Assembly (NCBI GenBank): GCA_002937525.1
Contig: PTKA01000156.1
Location: 1-5,023, forward strand
Source: Alphaproteobacteria bacterium MarineAlpha10_Bin3
GTDB taxonomy: Bacteria; Pseudomonadota; Alphaproteobacteria; UBA8366; GCA-2717185
Direction of reading: 5' to 3'
Length of the DNA stretch: 5,023 nt
Shown: piece by piece, positions 1-5,023 of the stretch
Position numbering within the stretch: the stretch's first letter is position 1
Layout: each line of letters starts with the position of its first letter
Notes under the pieces: model-generated
Told to the model about the DNA's origin: nothing
The model's input: the letters and a program-made list of their open reading frames with translations, nothing else
The model's database searches: none
Made by a program: the position numbers and the translations under genes

Positions 1-366
1 GAAGCTGGGCTCGCCCGGCGGATCGATTTGCGGGCACACATTCGAGCGGGCGACCGGGTTTTCCTCATCCTTGAAAATTCCCCAGCGTTCCAAAGTCTGC
101 ACATAATGCCGGTTGAAGTCGATGAAGCCCTGTTCGGTGAATTGCACCGGCGAACGCAGTTCACAGGCGCAAAACGACGTAAAAGGCCGCCCGAGCGCCG
201 CAAGATGCGCCTCGACCGCCTTGAAACCTTCGGCCAGCGGCAACGGTTTGGCGAAGCGCGCGCGCTCGATCGTGAAGCCGGCCAGGGCCAGCACGCCGCC
301 GGAATACTGAAACGCATGGCGGACATAGCGATAGCCGCCCGCCTCGAAAATTGCCGTTTCCACCAT
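1..366 (-). CDS. RidA/YjgF-like imine/enamine deaminase (3' end cut by window edge)
   Basis: The minus-strand frame is open from the ATG at 366-364 to the left edge (122 codons, no stop), so the C-terminus is missing. I read it as a divergent RidA-family protein. Residues 18-25 (AFQYSGGV) fit the family's N-terminal P-Y-S-x-A-V region. Residues 44-61 (LAEGFKAVEAHLAALGRP) fit the helix that precedes 'LEAAG'. Residues 80-96 fit the F-x-x-x-N-x-x-Y helix, and residues 104-110 (PVARSNV) fit P-A-R-S-x-V, whose Arg (here Arg107) binds the substrate carboxylate in RidA. RidA proteins hydrolyse reactive imines and enamines to keto compounds and ammonia in the cytoplasm; some relatives are 2-aminomuconate-type deaminases. 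The start is supported by GAGGG at 375-371, four bases upstream. It lies 11 bases after the oxidoreductase stop, so the two are probably cotranscribed. The fold assignment is by eye, and the substrate is unknown. Confidence 0.68.
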   Translation of the reverse strand, partial: MVETAIFEAGGYRYVRHAFQYSGGVLALAGFTIERARFAKPLPLAEGFKAVEAHLAALGRPFTSFCACELRSPVQFTEQGFIDFNRHYVQTLERWGIFKDEENPVARSNVCPQIDPPGEPSF

Positions 367-377
367 CGCACCCTCGC

Positions 378-1565
378 TTATGACATTGAACCGACACCAT
401 ACACGCCGGTCAGCAACCGGCCAGCGGCAAAACGCGCCAGCGAATAGCCGGCAACGTCGATGTCGGTTTTGTGGCCGAGAACGATCTGCGCCTGGACCTT
501 GCCGATGGCCGGGGCGAGTTTGAAGCCATGGCCGGAAAAGCCGAAATTCAGCATCAGCCCGTCGATGCCCGGAACATATCCCAGCACCGGGTTCCAGTCC
601 GGCGTCACGTCATAGGCGCCAACCCAGCTTGCGGTCAGCGATGCGTCGGCGAAGCTGGGCATTCGACGGCCGATCTGGCCGCCCAGCAACAGGACGTAAT
701 CATCGCTTATATTTTCGTCCATCGCCTCGGGCCCGGCAACCGGGTCGCCATAATCGCCGGTGCCGACCAGCACGTCTCCACCGCTGGCCGGGCGGAAATA
801 CATCTTGTTCGCGGTCGTTAGATCCTTGACGATCGGCAAATTGCGGTCATAGGGTGCCGCCGCGCGCAACGTCAGCACCGCGTGGCGCGATACTTCAAGT
901 GCGATATCGATGCCGGCCGGTTCGGCCAGCGCCCGCGACCACGGACCGATCGCGCTGATCACCGTGTCGGCATGTAGCGGCCCGTGCGCGGTTTGCACGC
1001 CGGCGATGCGGCCGCCCTGGACGATCAACGAAAGTGCTGCGCAGCCGGTCTTGACCACGACGCCCTTGCGGCGCGCGGCGTTGATGAAACTGGTCGTCGT
1101 CAGATAGGGGTCGGCATAGCCCGATTGCGGCTCGTAGCCGATCGCCGCCGCATCGTCGAGGTTCAACAACGGGTGAAGTTCGCGCGCATCGGCCGCCGAT
1201 ATCGCGAAGGTGTCGGCGCCGACGCCCGCCTGCATGGCCAGGTTTTCCGTCAGCTTGCCGGCAATATCGCCGTCCGGCGCAACCACGATATAGCCGCATC
1301 CGGTAAAGCCGGATTCCGCCTCGTCATCCTCCAGCCAGTCCTTGAAATTATTGAACATGGCGATGCTGGCGACGGTTAGCGCGGTGTTGGTTGGCACCGA
1401 ATAATGGCTGCGCACGATGGCGCAGGATTTCGCCGTGCCGCCGGTGCAGACCTGGTCGCGTTCAACGATACACACCTTGAGCCCGCCTAGCTTGGCCAGA
1501 TGAAAGGCGTTCGATGCGCCGATCACCCCGGCGCCGATGACAATGGCGTCGAATGTCTCGGTCAT
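378..1565 (-). CDS. FAD-dependent oxidoreductase, DAO / sarcosine oxidase-like family
   Basis: A complete 395-residue cytoplasmic flavoenzyme of typical length for the DAO family. Residues 6-37 form the FAD-binding Rossmann unit: strand DAIVIGAGVIG with G11-x-G13-x-x-G16, and an acidic residue (Glu35, in IVERD) that should bind the FAD ribose. Residues 42-56 (GGTAKSCAIVRSHYS) match the conserved loop after the Rossmann fold in sarcosine oxidase beta-type enzymes. Residues 205-210 (AIGPWS) are the usual A-x-G-x-W segment. Residues 311-356 carry the family's C-terminal FAD motif, with TPDWNPVLG and then FGFSGHGFKLAPAIG. Family members oxidise C-N bonds of N-methyl or alpha-amino acids; the exact substrate cannot be read here. 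The ATG at 1565 is favoured because AAGGA (1577-1573) sits seven bases upstream and the motif begins at once. It is the first gene of an operon with the RidA-like gene. No signal peptide or membrane segment is seen. Confidence 0.93.
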   Translation of the reverse strand: MTETFDAIVIGAGVIGASNAFHLAKLGGLKVCIVERDQVCTGGTAKSCAIVRSHYSVPTNTALTVASIAMFNNFKDWLEDDEAESGFTGCGYIVVAPDGDIAGKLTENLAMQAGVGADTFAISAADARELHPLLNLDDAAAIGYEPQSGYADPYLTTTSFINAARRKGVVVKTGCAALSLIVQGGRIAGVQTAHGPLHADTVISAIGPWSRALAEPAGIDIALEVSRHAVLTLRAAAPYDRNLPIVKDLTTANKMYFRPASGGDVLVGTGDYGDPVAGPEAMDENISDDYVLLLGGQIGRRMPSFADASLTASWVGAYDVTPDWNPVLGYVPGIDGLMLNFGFSGHGFKLAPAIGKVQAQIVLGHKTDIDVAGYSLARFAAGRLLTGVYGVGSMS

Positions 1566-1572
1566 GGTGGGT

Positions 1573-1577
1573 TCCTT
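1573..1577 (-). promoter_or_regulatory. Ribosome binding site of the FAD oxidoreductase
   Basis: Minus-strand AAGGA, seven bases before the ATG at 1565. It supports the start that places the FAD-binding strand at residue 6. Confidence 0.7.
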
Positions 1578-1591
1578 GGATCAGGGTGTCG

Positions 1592-1620
1592 AACATATGC
1601 TATTCTTGCGCGCCGTTCAA
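1592..1620 (-). promoter_or_regulatory. Candidate sigma-70-type promoter for the oxidase/deaminase operon
   Basis: In the 67-base divergent gap the minus strand reads TTGAAC (1620-1615), a 17-base spacer, then TATGTT (1597-1592). Each hexamer matches the consensus at four of six positions and the spacing is optimal. Transcription would start near 1585, about 20 bases before the ATG. A plus-strand promoter for the divergent small gene must lie in the same gap. TATTCT at 1601-1606 or TATGCT at 1596-1601 are possible -10 boxes, but the only -35-like element (TTGGAT, 1576-1581) is poor and badly spaced. The two promoters would overlap, so the genes could be reciprocally controlled. Motif reading only. 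Confidence 0.35.
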
Positions 1621-1626
1621 AGGAGA
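1619..1626 (+). promoter_or_regulatory. Strong ribosome binding site of the 142-residue gene
   Basis: AAAGGAGA, with GGAG seven bases before the ATG at 1633. This decides the start: the longer in-frame reading from 1537 would run through the divergent promoter region and into the oxidoreductase gene, and has no such site. Confidence 0.8.
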
Positions 1627-1632
1627 CCAGCC

Positions 1633-2061
1633 ATGTCCGACCCGTTGCTCTATCAAATCCGGATCAATCTCGACGACGCGCTGGCGCAAACGGCGCGCCG
1701 CGACCACAGCGATCCGGCGCTCAAGCCGCTGCTGGAAATCCTCGGCCGGCATAACGCGGTGCTGAAATGCCAGTTCGACGCCTTCGCCGGCTATGTCGCC
1801 GATGCCGAAAAGCATGGCCTTGACGGCTATCCGCTCTATGCCTGGACCAAGGCGACGATCGAGGACCCGCTCAAGGAAGCGAAATACATCAAAGCCTTCA
1901 CGCTTTATGTCGATGGCGACGAAGTCTACGCCAAGCAAAAAGCCGATGCGCTGGAAGCGGCATTACAGCCCCTGGTGGATTCCAAGCTGGTCGCCACGAT
2001 GACCAAACACGACACCAACCCCGCCAACAGCCCGCAAATGCCGGAACGCTACCGCATGTAG
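1633..2061 (+). CDS. Conserved-looking soluble protein of unknown function, 142 residues
   Basis: I do not recognise this family. The protein is hydrophilic and probably cytoplasmic, with no signal peptide or membrane segment, and is predicted by eye to be mostly helical. Residues 11-60 look like two amphipathic helices (LDDALAQTARR and PLLEILGRHNAVLKCQFDAFAGYVADA). Residues 61-75 are rich in aromatics (YPLYAWTKATI), and residues 88-118 contain a short strand (FTLYVDGDEVY) and a Lys/Ala-rich helix. There is a single Cys (Cys46). The tail from about 124 is polar, with Asn, Pro and Arg (HDTNPANSP, PERYRM), and is probably disordered. Third-position G/C preference is like the neighbours and the strong Shine-Dalgarno site supports it as a real gene. 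It is divergent from the oxidase operon and convergent with the methyltransferase gene (16 bases between the stops), so context gives only a weak hint. I assign no function. Confidence 0.88.
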   Translation: MSDPLLYQIRINLDDALAQTARRDHSDPALKPLLEILGRHNAVLKCQFDAFAGYVADAEKHGLDGYPLYAWTKATIEDPLKEAKYIKAFTLYVDGDEVYAKQKADALEAALQPLVDSKLVATMTKHDTNPANSPQMPERYRM

Positions 2062-2077
2062 CGCTGGCGCCGCGCAA

Positions 2078-3025
2078 TCACGGCCTGATTTCCGCGTCCG
2101 GGTCGCCGGCGGCAAGCGCGTTCATATAGGCAAGGCAGAGTTCGCGCGACCGGTAATCGCCGTAAGCCTCGATTTCCTTGCGCTCCACGATGGGAAATGT
2201 CGAAAAGATGTAGCGCACGTCGTCGCGCTCGGTGACGCCGTAAAGATGGAAGAATACGGCGTCCAGCTTGGCGCGAAGATGCAGGCGGCGTTCCTTGTTC
2301 CACCGGAAAGGCGGCTTCACTTCGCCAGCCGCATCAACATAGCCCATGTCGCGGGCGAACGGGGCCATGTCGTGCGCCGTGTAGGTCAATTCCAGCACGG
2401 CCTGGCGGACAATTTCGCCGGCTGATTTCGGTCCGAAATGAGCGGCGTCATAGCTTTTCCGCAGAACAACGGGAAGTTGTTCGACTATGAATAAGTTCAA
2501 AGTCTGGCCCTGAACCTTTTGGCGGGTAACAAAATCAAAAACAACAGCGTTGAAATTCGCGACCAACAGCCAATCATCGCGATATTCCGTTTCCGGTTTC
2601 AATATCGGAACTTTGTTTCCGAAACCAACCGTCGGGAAAAGCGCTGCCATAAAGGTCTTTACATTCGTAGGCGCCGTAATTTCCTTAAAGCCAAGTATCC
2701 AGGTTAATTCCTGCGACCAGCCGCAATTTGACGCCATTACCCAGTATTGCGGATCGGGGAGCCAGTCCGGGTTTCGGTGCTGCTTCAAGGTTGCCGGTTG
2801 CGGCTGTGCGGGGCGGTGCTGGTTCGCGGGGTTGATAACGATACTGGCGGCGTGGTGATCGAAGGCCTGGACCATCTTACCTTCATAGAGCGGCACCCAC
2901 TCGCCGCCCGGACCGCCGAACCGGTTGCCGCCGATGGGATATGCGCCTTCCTGCTCCTCAAGCTCGCGGCGCGTGCGAAACAGGCCGGAGTGATTCGTCA
3001 TGTGGAACATTGTCGTATATTTCAC
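2078..3025 (-). CDS. Methyltransferase fragment 3: target-recognition region and C-terminus
   Basis: This is the last piece of the broken gene. The open frame begins at a GTG at 3025, but family sequence starts a few codons earlier, with T-W-P-V-K-Y-T-T-M-F-H-M-T-N; a tryptophan followed by the F-H-M-T-N and L-F-R-T-R segments is common here in PglX/Eco57I-like proteins. Counted from the GTG: PLYEGKMVQAFDHHAAS at 45-61 and FKEITAPTNVKTFMAALFP at 113-131 lead into the specificity part. ANFNAVVFDFVTRQKVQGQ and then LNLFIVEQLPV at 156-186 resemble the recognition-domain segment shared with type I S subunits. DAVFFHLYGVTERDDVRYIF and FPIVERKE at 255-284 form the conserved C-terminal helix region. 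It ends at a TGA, 16 bases from the convergent gene. Alone it has no catalytic residues. Confidence 0.85.
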   Translation of the reverse strand: MKYTTMFHMTNHSGLFRTRRELEEQEGAYPIGGNRFGGPGGEWVPLYEGKMVQAFDHHAASIVINPANQHRPAQPQPATLKQHRNPDWLPDPQYWVMASNCGWSQELTWILGFKEITAPTNVKTFMAALFPTVGFGNKVPILKPETEYRDDWLLVANFNAVVFDFVTRQKVQGQTLNLFIVEQLPVVLRKSYDAAHFGPKSAGEIVRQAVLELTYTAHDMAPFARDMGYVDAAGEVKPPFRWNKERRLHLRAKLDAVFFHLYGVTERDDVRYIFSTFPIVERKEIEAYGDYRSRELCLAYMNALAAGDPDAEIRP

Positions 3026-3605
3026 CGGCCATGTTTTTTACTGCTTCGCCGGTCGACCGGTCTACCAGGATGGGCAAGCGGTCATAGATCGCCGTTGTCA
3101 GGTTGGCGTCTCGCCTGGACCGGAAAATCGGCGCGGTGCCGGTGTTTGGATTGACCCGCGCGAAATCTTCCGCCGTTAATGGAAAACAGCGTTCGGGGTC
3201 ATCGAGTTCGGATACATCTTGAAGAAAGAAGGCGCATTTCGCGGCATCCGGTGTCGGTGACGGACTGGCAACGAACGCACAAAACTTGAAGCGGCTATCG
3301 ACATCTGGAAAGAAAGGCGGCGCGTCATAGCGTGTCCGTCTATTCTCAAAATCGTAAAGCGCCTTGAGCCGCCCTTGTGTCGCCACCCCCTTGAAGAATT
3401 TAGCCGCCGTCTTATCCGAGGCAATCCCCGAAGGCGTCAAAAGCCCGACCATGCCCGTGGGCTTGACCAGTTTCATCGCCCGTTCGATAAACAGCGAATA
3501 GATATTCAAATCGCCGCCGGACAGCAGCGGATATTCGCCGGATGAACGGGCCATGCGTGCGCCGGCTTCCGCCCGCTCGCTGGCCTTTAATGAAATCGTC
3601 GGCAA
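2958..3605 (-). CDS. Methyltransferase fragment 2: end of the catalytic domain and start of the recognition region
   Basis: This is the middle piece of the broken gene. The open frame begins at a TTG at 3605, but the first real family residues are K-A-S-E-R-A at about 7-12, which directly continue DDFIK of fragment 1. Residues 28-47 (LLSGGDLNIYSLFIERAMKL) and 51-61 (GMVGLLTPSGI) are the last strands and helices of the methyltransferase fold, as in other Eco57I/PglX-like proteins. Residues 141-180 hold the characteristic linker FPLTAEDFARVNPNTGTAPIF and then RSRRDANLTTAIYDRLPIL. Genuine sequence ends near V-K at 189-190; the last 25 residues are out of frame. No ribosome binding site is expected and none is obvious, so it is probably not translated independently. 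Confidence 0.82.
   Translation of the reverse strand: MPTISLKASERAEAGARMARSSGEYPLLSGGDLNIYSLFIERAMKLVKPTGMVGLLTPSGIASDKTAAKFFKGVATQGRLKALYDFENRRTRYDAPPFFPDVDSRFKFCAFVASPSPTPDAAKCAFFLQDVSELDDPERCFPLTAEDFARVNPNTGTAPIFRSRRDANLTTAIYDRLPILVDRSTGEAVKNMAGEIYDNVPHDESLRPVSHAPRA
3034..3039 (-). other. Frameshift site 2: extra A in an A6 run
   Basis: The minus strand reads GTA AAA AAC ATG GCC. With five A's instead of six it becomes GTA AAA ACA TGG CCG GTG AAA, giving V-K-T-W-P-V-K and then YTTMFHMTN. A TAA stop in the downstream frame (CAG TAA AAA ACA) means the shift must occur in or after this run. Confidence 0.8.
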
Positions 3606-5023
3606 GTGGATCCCCGGCTTCTGCCAGGGCCGCGATCATGCGTTTGCGGTCGGTGGCGCGCTGCGCTAAAGCAATCTCGCGGCGGCGAACCGCGAACCAT
3701 TCGACCTGTTGCAGTTTCATGCGGTCCCAGGGCGGGTTGCCGATCACCGCATCGAAGCCGCCGCGTAACACGCCGTCGTGCCAGTCGGACCACACGCCGG
3801 GAAACACAACTTGCCAGTTGAGGAAGCGTTCTTCCGCAACAAGGGTCCGCGCCTTGTCGAACAGCCGGGCGAAGCGTTCGGCTTCCGGTCCGTCGCGGAT
3901 TTTTACCTTGCCCAGCGCGATGTCGATGGGATCGCCGAACTGGCCATCGAAGAAAGCGTGCAGCGCCGCCTTGTCGTCGCGGTCCCGGATATGCAGCCAG
4001 TCGAAAGCGTGGACCAGGGAAAGGAAGGCGTCGAGCGGCGCGGTCATTTCCCGCACTTCGTCGAAAATATCGGCGGAACGGTGCGCTTCGGCAATCTCGG
4101 CGTCGGTCAGACCCTCGATAACCTGCATCGCCGTCGCCGCCCGGGTGGCCCGGGTTACCGGGCCGTGCAACAGCAGCGGGCTGCCCTGCGCCGTCGCCTT
4201 GTCGATGCCGCCGCGCACCCAGGAACCGAACAGGCTGTCGCCGCAGCGCAGATGATGATCGAGGAAACTCAACGGCGCGCCGACGGTGAAGGTGTGCAGC
4301 CACAGCGCAACCTTGGCCAGTTCCACCGCCATGGGGTTCTTGTCCACGCCATAAACGCAGCGTTTAAGAACCATGCGGCGGACGATGTGGCGGTCGTCCA
4401 ACTGGTCCGCATCGATGGTCCAGCCGCGTTTCTCGGCATTGGCCAGGATCGTGTTGCGGATGACTTCGATCCGGTCGGAAAGCGGCGAGATATAGTCGTC
4501 CATCGCGGCTTCCGCCTCGGCCATGGCGGCGATCACCTGGTCCGCAAGGGTATCGACAAGGCTGACCAGGAAATGCCCGGAGCCCATGGCCGGGTCGCAA
4601 ATCTTCAGTTCAAGTAGTTTTTCGGCCGGATCGACCTGCTTCAGTTTGCCGATTTTGCGATCCTCCGTCAGCGTGCTTTTCGCAAGCTCCGCGACCTTTG
4701 CGGTGAAGGCGTCCATGCGCGATTGAACCAGGGGCTCGATTGTTTCCTTCAGGATCAGAGCGACCAGATCGTCGGGCGTGTAATAGCTGCCCGACCCCTT
4801 GCGCGCGAAAATGTTTGGGCGGACGGTGATTTCATCTACGTCGCGTATGATTTCGTGTTCGAGCAGGCGTTCATAGATCGACCCAAGTTGCTGAACGCTC
4901 AGGTCGCGGTAATTGATGTAGCGCCGGCCTTCGGGGGTCTGTTCGAAGGAAAGCGCATCGACGACATCGGCCATGACCCGGTCGCCAAGCCGGATTTTGG
5001 TGAGAAGCGGGGTGCGGTCCCGG
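3412..5023 (-). CDS. Methyltransferase fragment 1: SAM-binding and catalytic part, out of frame after about 3585
   Basis: This is the upstream piece of the broken methyltransferase. The frame stays open through the right edge (16 more codons before the first ATG at 4974), so that ATG is not the true start. Counting from it: GSYYTPDDLV at 62-71 is the motif X-like element found just before the methyltransferase core, DPAMGSGHF at 127-135 binds SAM, VYGVDKNPMAVELAKVALWL at 207-226 covers motif II and the following helix, LRCGDSLFG is at 242-250, and GNPPWDRMK at 412-420 is motif IV. A long insert at about 255-400 between the core motifs is typical of Eco57I-type enzymes. Genuine sequence ends at DDFIK (459-463). 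The last 57 residues, rich in Arg and Gly, are an out-of-frame tail. A protein made from this frame would keep the catalytic core but lack all target recognition. Confidence 0.9.
   Translation of the reverse strand, partial: RDRTPLLTKIRLGDRVMADVVDALSFEQTPEGRRYINYRDLSVQQLGSIYERLLEHEIIRDVDEITVRPNIFARKGSGSYYTPDDLVALILKETIEPLVQSRMDAFTAKVAELAKSTLTEDRKIGKLKQVDPAEKLLELKICDPAMGSGHFLVSLVDTLADQVIAAMAEAEAAMDDYISPLSDRIEVIRNTILANAEKRGWTIDADQLDDRHIVRRMVLKRCVYGVDKNPMAVELAKVALWLHTFTVGAPLSFLDHHLRCGDSLFGSWVRGGIDKATAQGSPLLLHGPVTRATRAATAMQVIEGLTDAEIAEAHRSADIFDEVREMTAPLDAFLSLVHAFDWLHIRDRDDKAALHAFFDGQFGDPIDIALGKVKIRDGPEAERFARLFDKARTLVAEERFLNWQVVFPGVWSDWHDGVLRGGFDAVIGNPPWDRMKLQQVEWFAVRRREIALAQRATDRKRMIAALAEAGDPLADDFIKGQRAGGSRRTHGPFIRRISAAVRRRFEYLFAVYRTGDETGQAHGHGRAFDAFGDCLG
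3584..3588 (-). other. Frameshift site 1: one extra base in AAAGG
   Basis: The minus strand reads ATT AAA GGC CAG. Removing one A or one G gives ATT AAA GCC AGC GAG (or AAG GCC), which joins DDFIK to ASERAEAG in either case. The extra base moves translation out of frame, to a stop at 3412. Confidence 0.8.

Larger units (their letters stand above)
2078..5023 (-). pseudogene. Adenine-N6 DNA methyltransferase / type IIG restriction-modification-like gene with two frameshifts (5' partial)
   Basis: One long gene split over three frames. Removing one base in 3584-3588 and one in 3034-3039 gives a continuous reading of 980 residues from 5022 to the TGA at 2080-2078, with no other stop. Order of parts: a helical lead-in with YERLLEHEIIRD and GSYYTPDDLV; SAM motif I (DPAMGSGHF); the acidic motif II region (CVYGVDKNP); LRCGDSLFG; motif IV NPPW, the catalytic motif of amino-methyltransferases; GMVGLLTPSGI; a target-recognition region; and a C-terminus with FFHLYG and FPIVERKE. 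Such proteins (Eco57I-like type IIG enzymes, BREX PglX, DISARM DrmMI) methylate adenine in a specific site and take part in phage defence. The full family length is usually over 1,100 residues, so several hundred residues, possibly including any nuclease domain, lie beyond the right edge. No PD-(D/E)xK motif is evident in the visible part. Which system it belongs to cannot be decided here. Unless the indels are sequencing errors, the gene is inactive. Confidence 0.85.

Noticed and set aside
28..447. Plus-strand open frame opposite the deaminase and the end of the oxidoreductase
   Set aside because: It spans two well-supported minus-strand genes and their short junction and shows no family features.
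1537..1632. Upstream extension of the 142-residue gene to an ATG at 1537
   Set aside because: It would overlap the start of the oxidoreductase and the promoter gap; the strong ribosome binding site at 1619-1626 fits the ATG at 1633.
2061..2077. Possible bidirectional terminator between the convergent stops
   Set aside because: GCGC repeats around GGCGCC can pair only weakly and there is no T tract on either side.
3033..3039. Programmed -1 ribosomal frameshift joining the methyltransferase fragments
   Set aside because: The heptamer is present but a -1 shift runs into TGA four codons later; the fragments need the +1 frame.
4147..4164. Perfect inverted repeat GGCCCGG-GTTA-CCGGGCC
   Set aside because: It lies inside the coding sequence of the methyltransferase (encoding part of HGPVTRAT), has no following T run, and such G+C-only stems are expected by chance in this composition.
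3587..4303. Minus-strand open frame of 238 codons in another frame of the methyltransferase
   Set aside because: The sequence is Arg/Pro-rich low-complexity shadow; the overlapping frame carries motif IV NPPW and the conserved family segments.
3778..4617. Long plus-strand open frame (279 codons) opposite the methyltransferase
   Set aside because: It lies wholly antisense to the SAM-binding and catalytic motifs, is rich in Arg/Gly/Ala as expected of a shadow in G+C-rich DNA, and has no recognisable domain.

Overview
The window is about 60% G+C. Its proteins (a DAO-family oxidoreductase, a RidA-like deaminase and a long adenine methyltransferase) look proteobacterial, most likely from an alphaproteobacterium. 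The taxonomic guess is inference. There are no tRNA or rRNA genes, CRISPR arrays, insertion sequences or long repeats, and coding density is very high: the only gaps between genes are 11, 67 and 16 bases.

Left part (1-1565, minus strand): a two-gene catabolic operon. The first gene (378-1565) is a complete FAD-dependent oxidoreductase of the DAO/sarcosine oxidase type. Eleven bases downstream starts a second gene (366 to the left edge, cut off after 122 codons) whose protein resembles the RidA/YjgF imine deaminase family and keeps the carboxylate-binding Arg in a P-x-A-R-S-x-V context. Amine or amino-acid oxidases produce imines and RidA proteins hydrolyse them, so the pair makes biochemical sense as one pathway.

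Middle (1633-2061, plus strand): a 142-residue soluble protein of unknown function, with a strong ribosome binding site, transcribed divergently from the oxidase operon across a 67-base promoter region. It ends 16 bases from the convergent end of the next gene; no convincing terminator is visible there.

Right part (2078 to the right edge, minus strand): one very large adenine-N6 DNA methyltransferase / type IIG restriction-modification-like gene (Eco57I/PglX/DrmMI-like), read in three frames. It contains SAM motif I (DPAMGSGHF), catalytic motif IV (NPPW), a target-recognition region and a conserved C-terminus, but two single-base insertions break it, one at the AAAGG run at 3584-3588 and one in an A6 run at 3034-3039 (minus-strand bases). 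Removing one base at each site restores one uninterrupted reading frame of 980 residues from the right edge to the stop at 2078, with family-like sequence across both junctions. The 5' end of the gene lies beyond the right edge. Either this is a recently inactivated defence gene, or the two indels are homopolymer sequencing errors. It is the most interesting part of the window, but I see no clear evidence of an undescribed system here; partner genes, if any, would lie to the right of the window.
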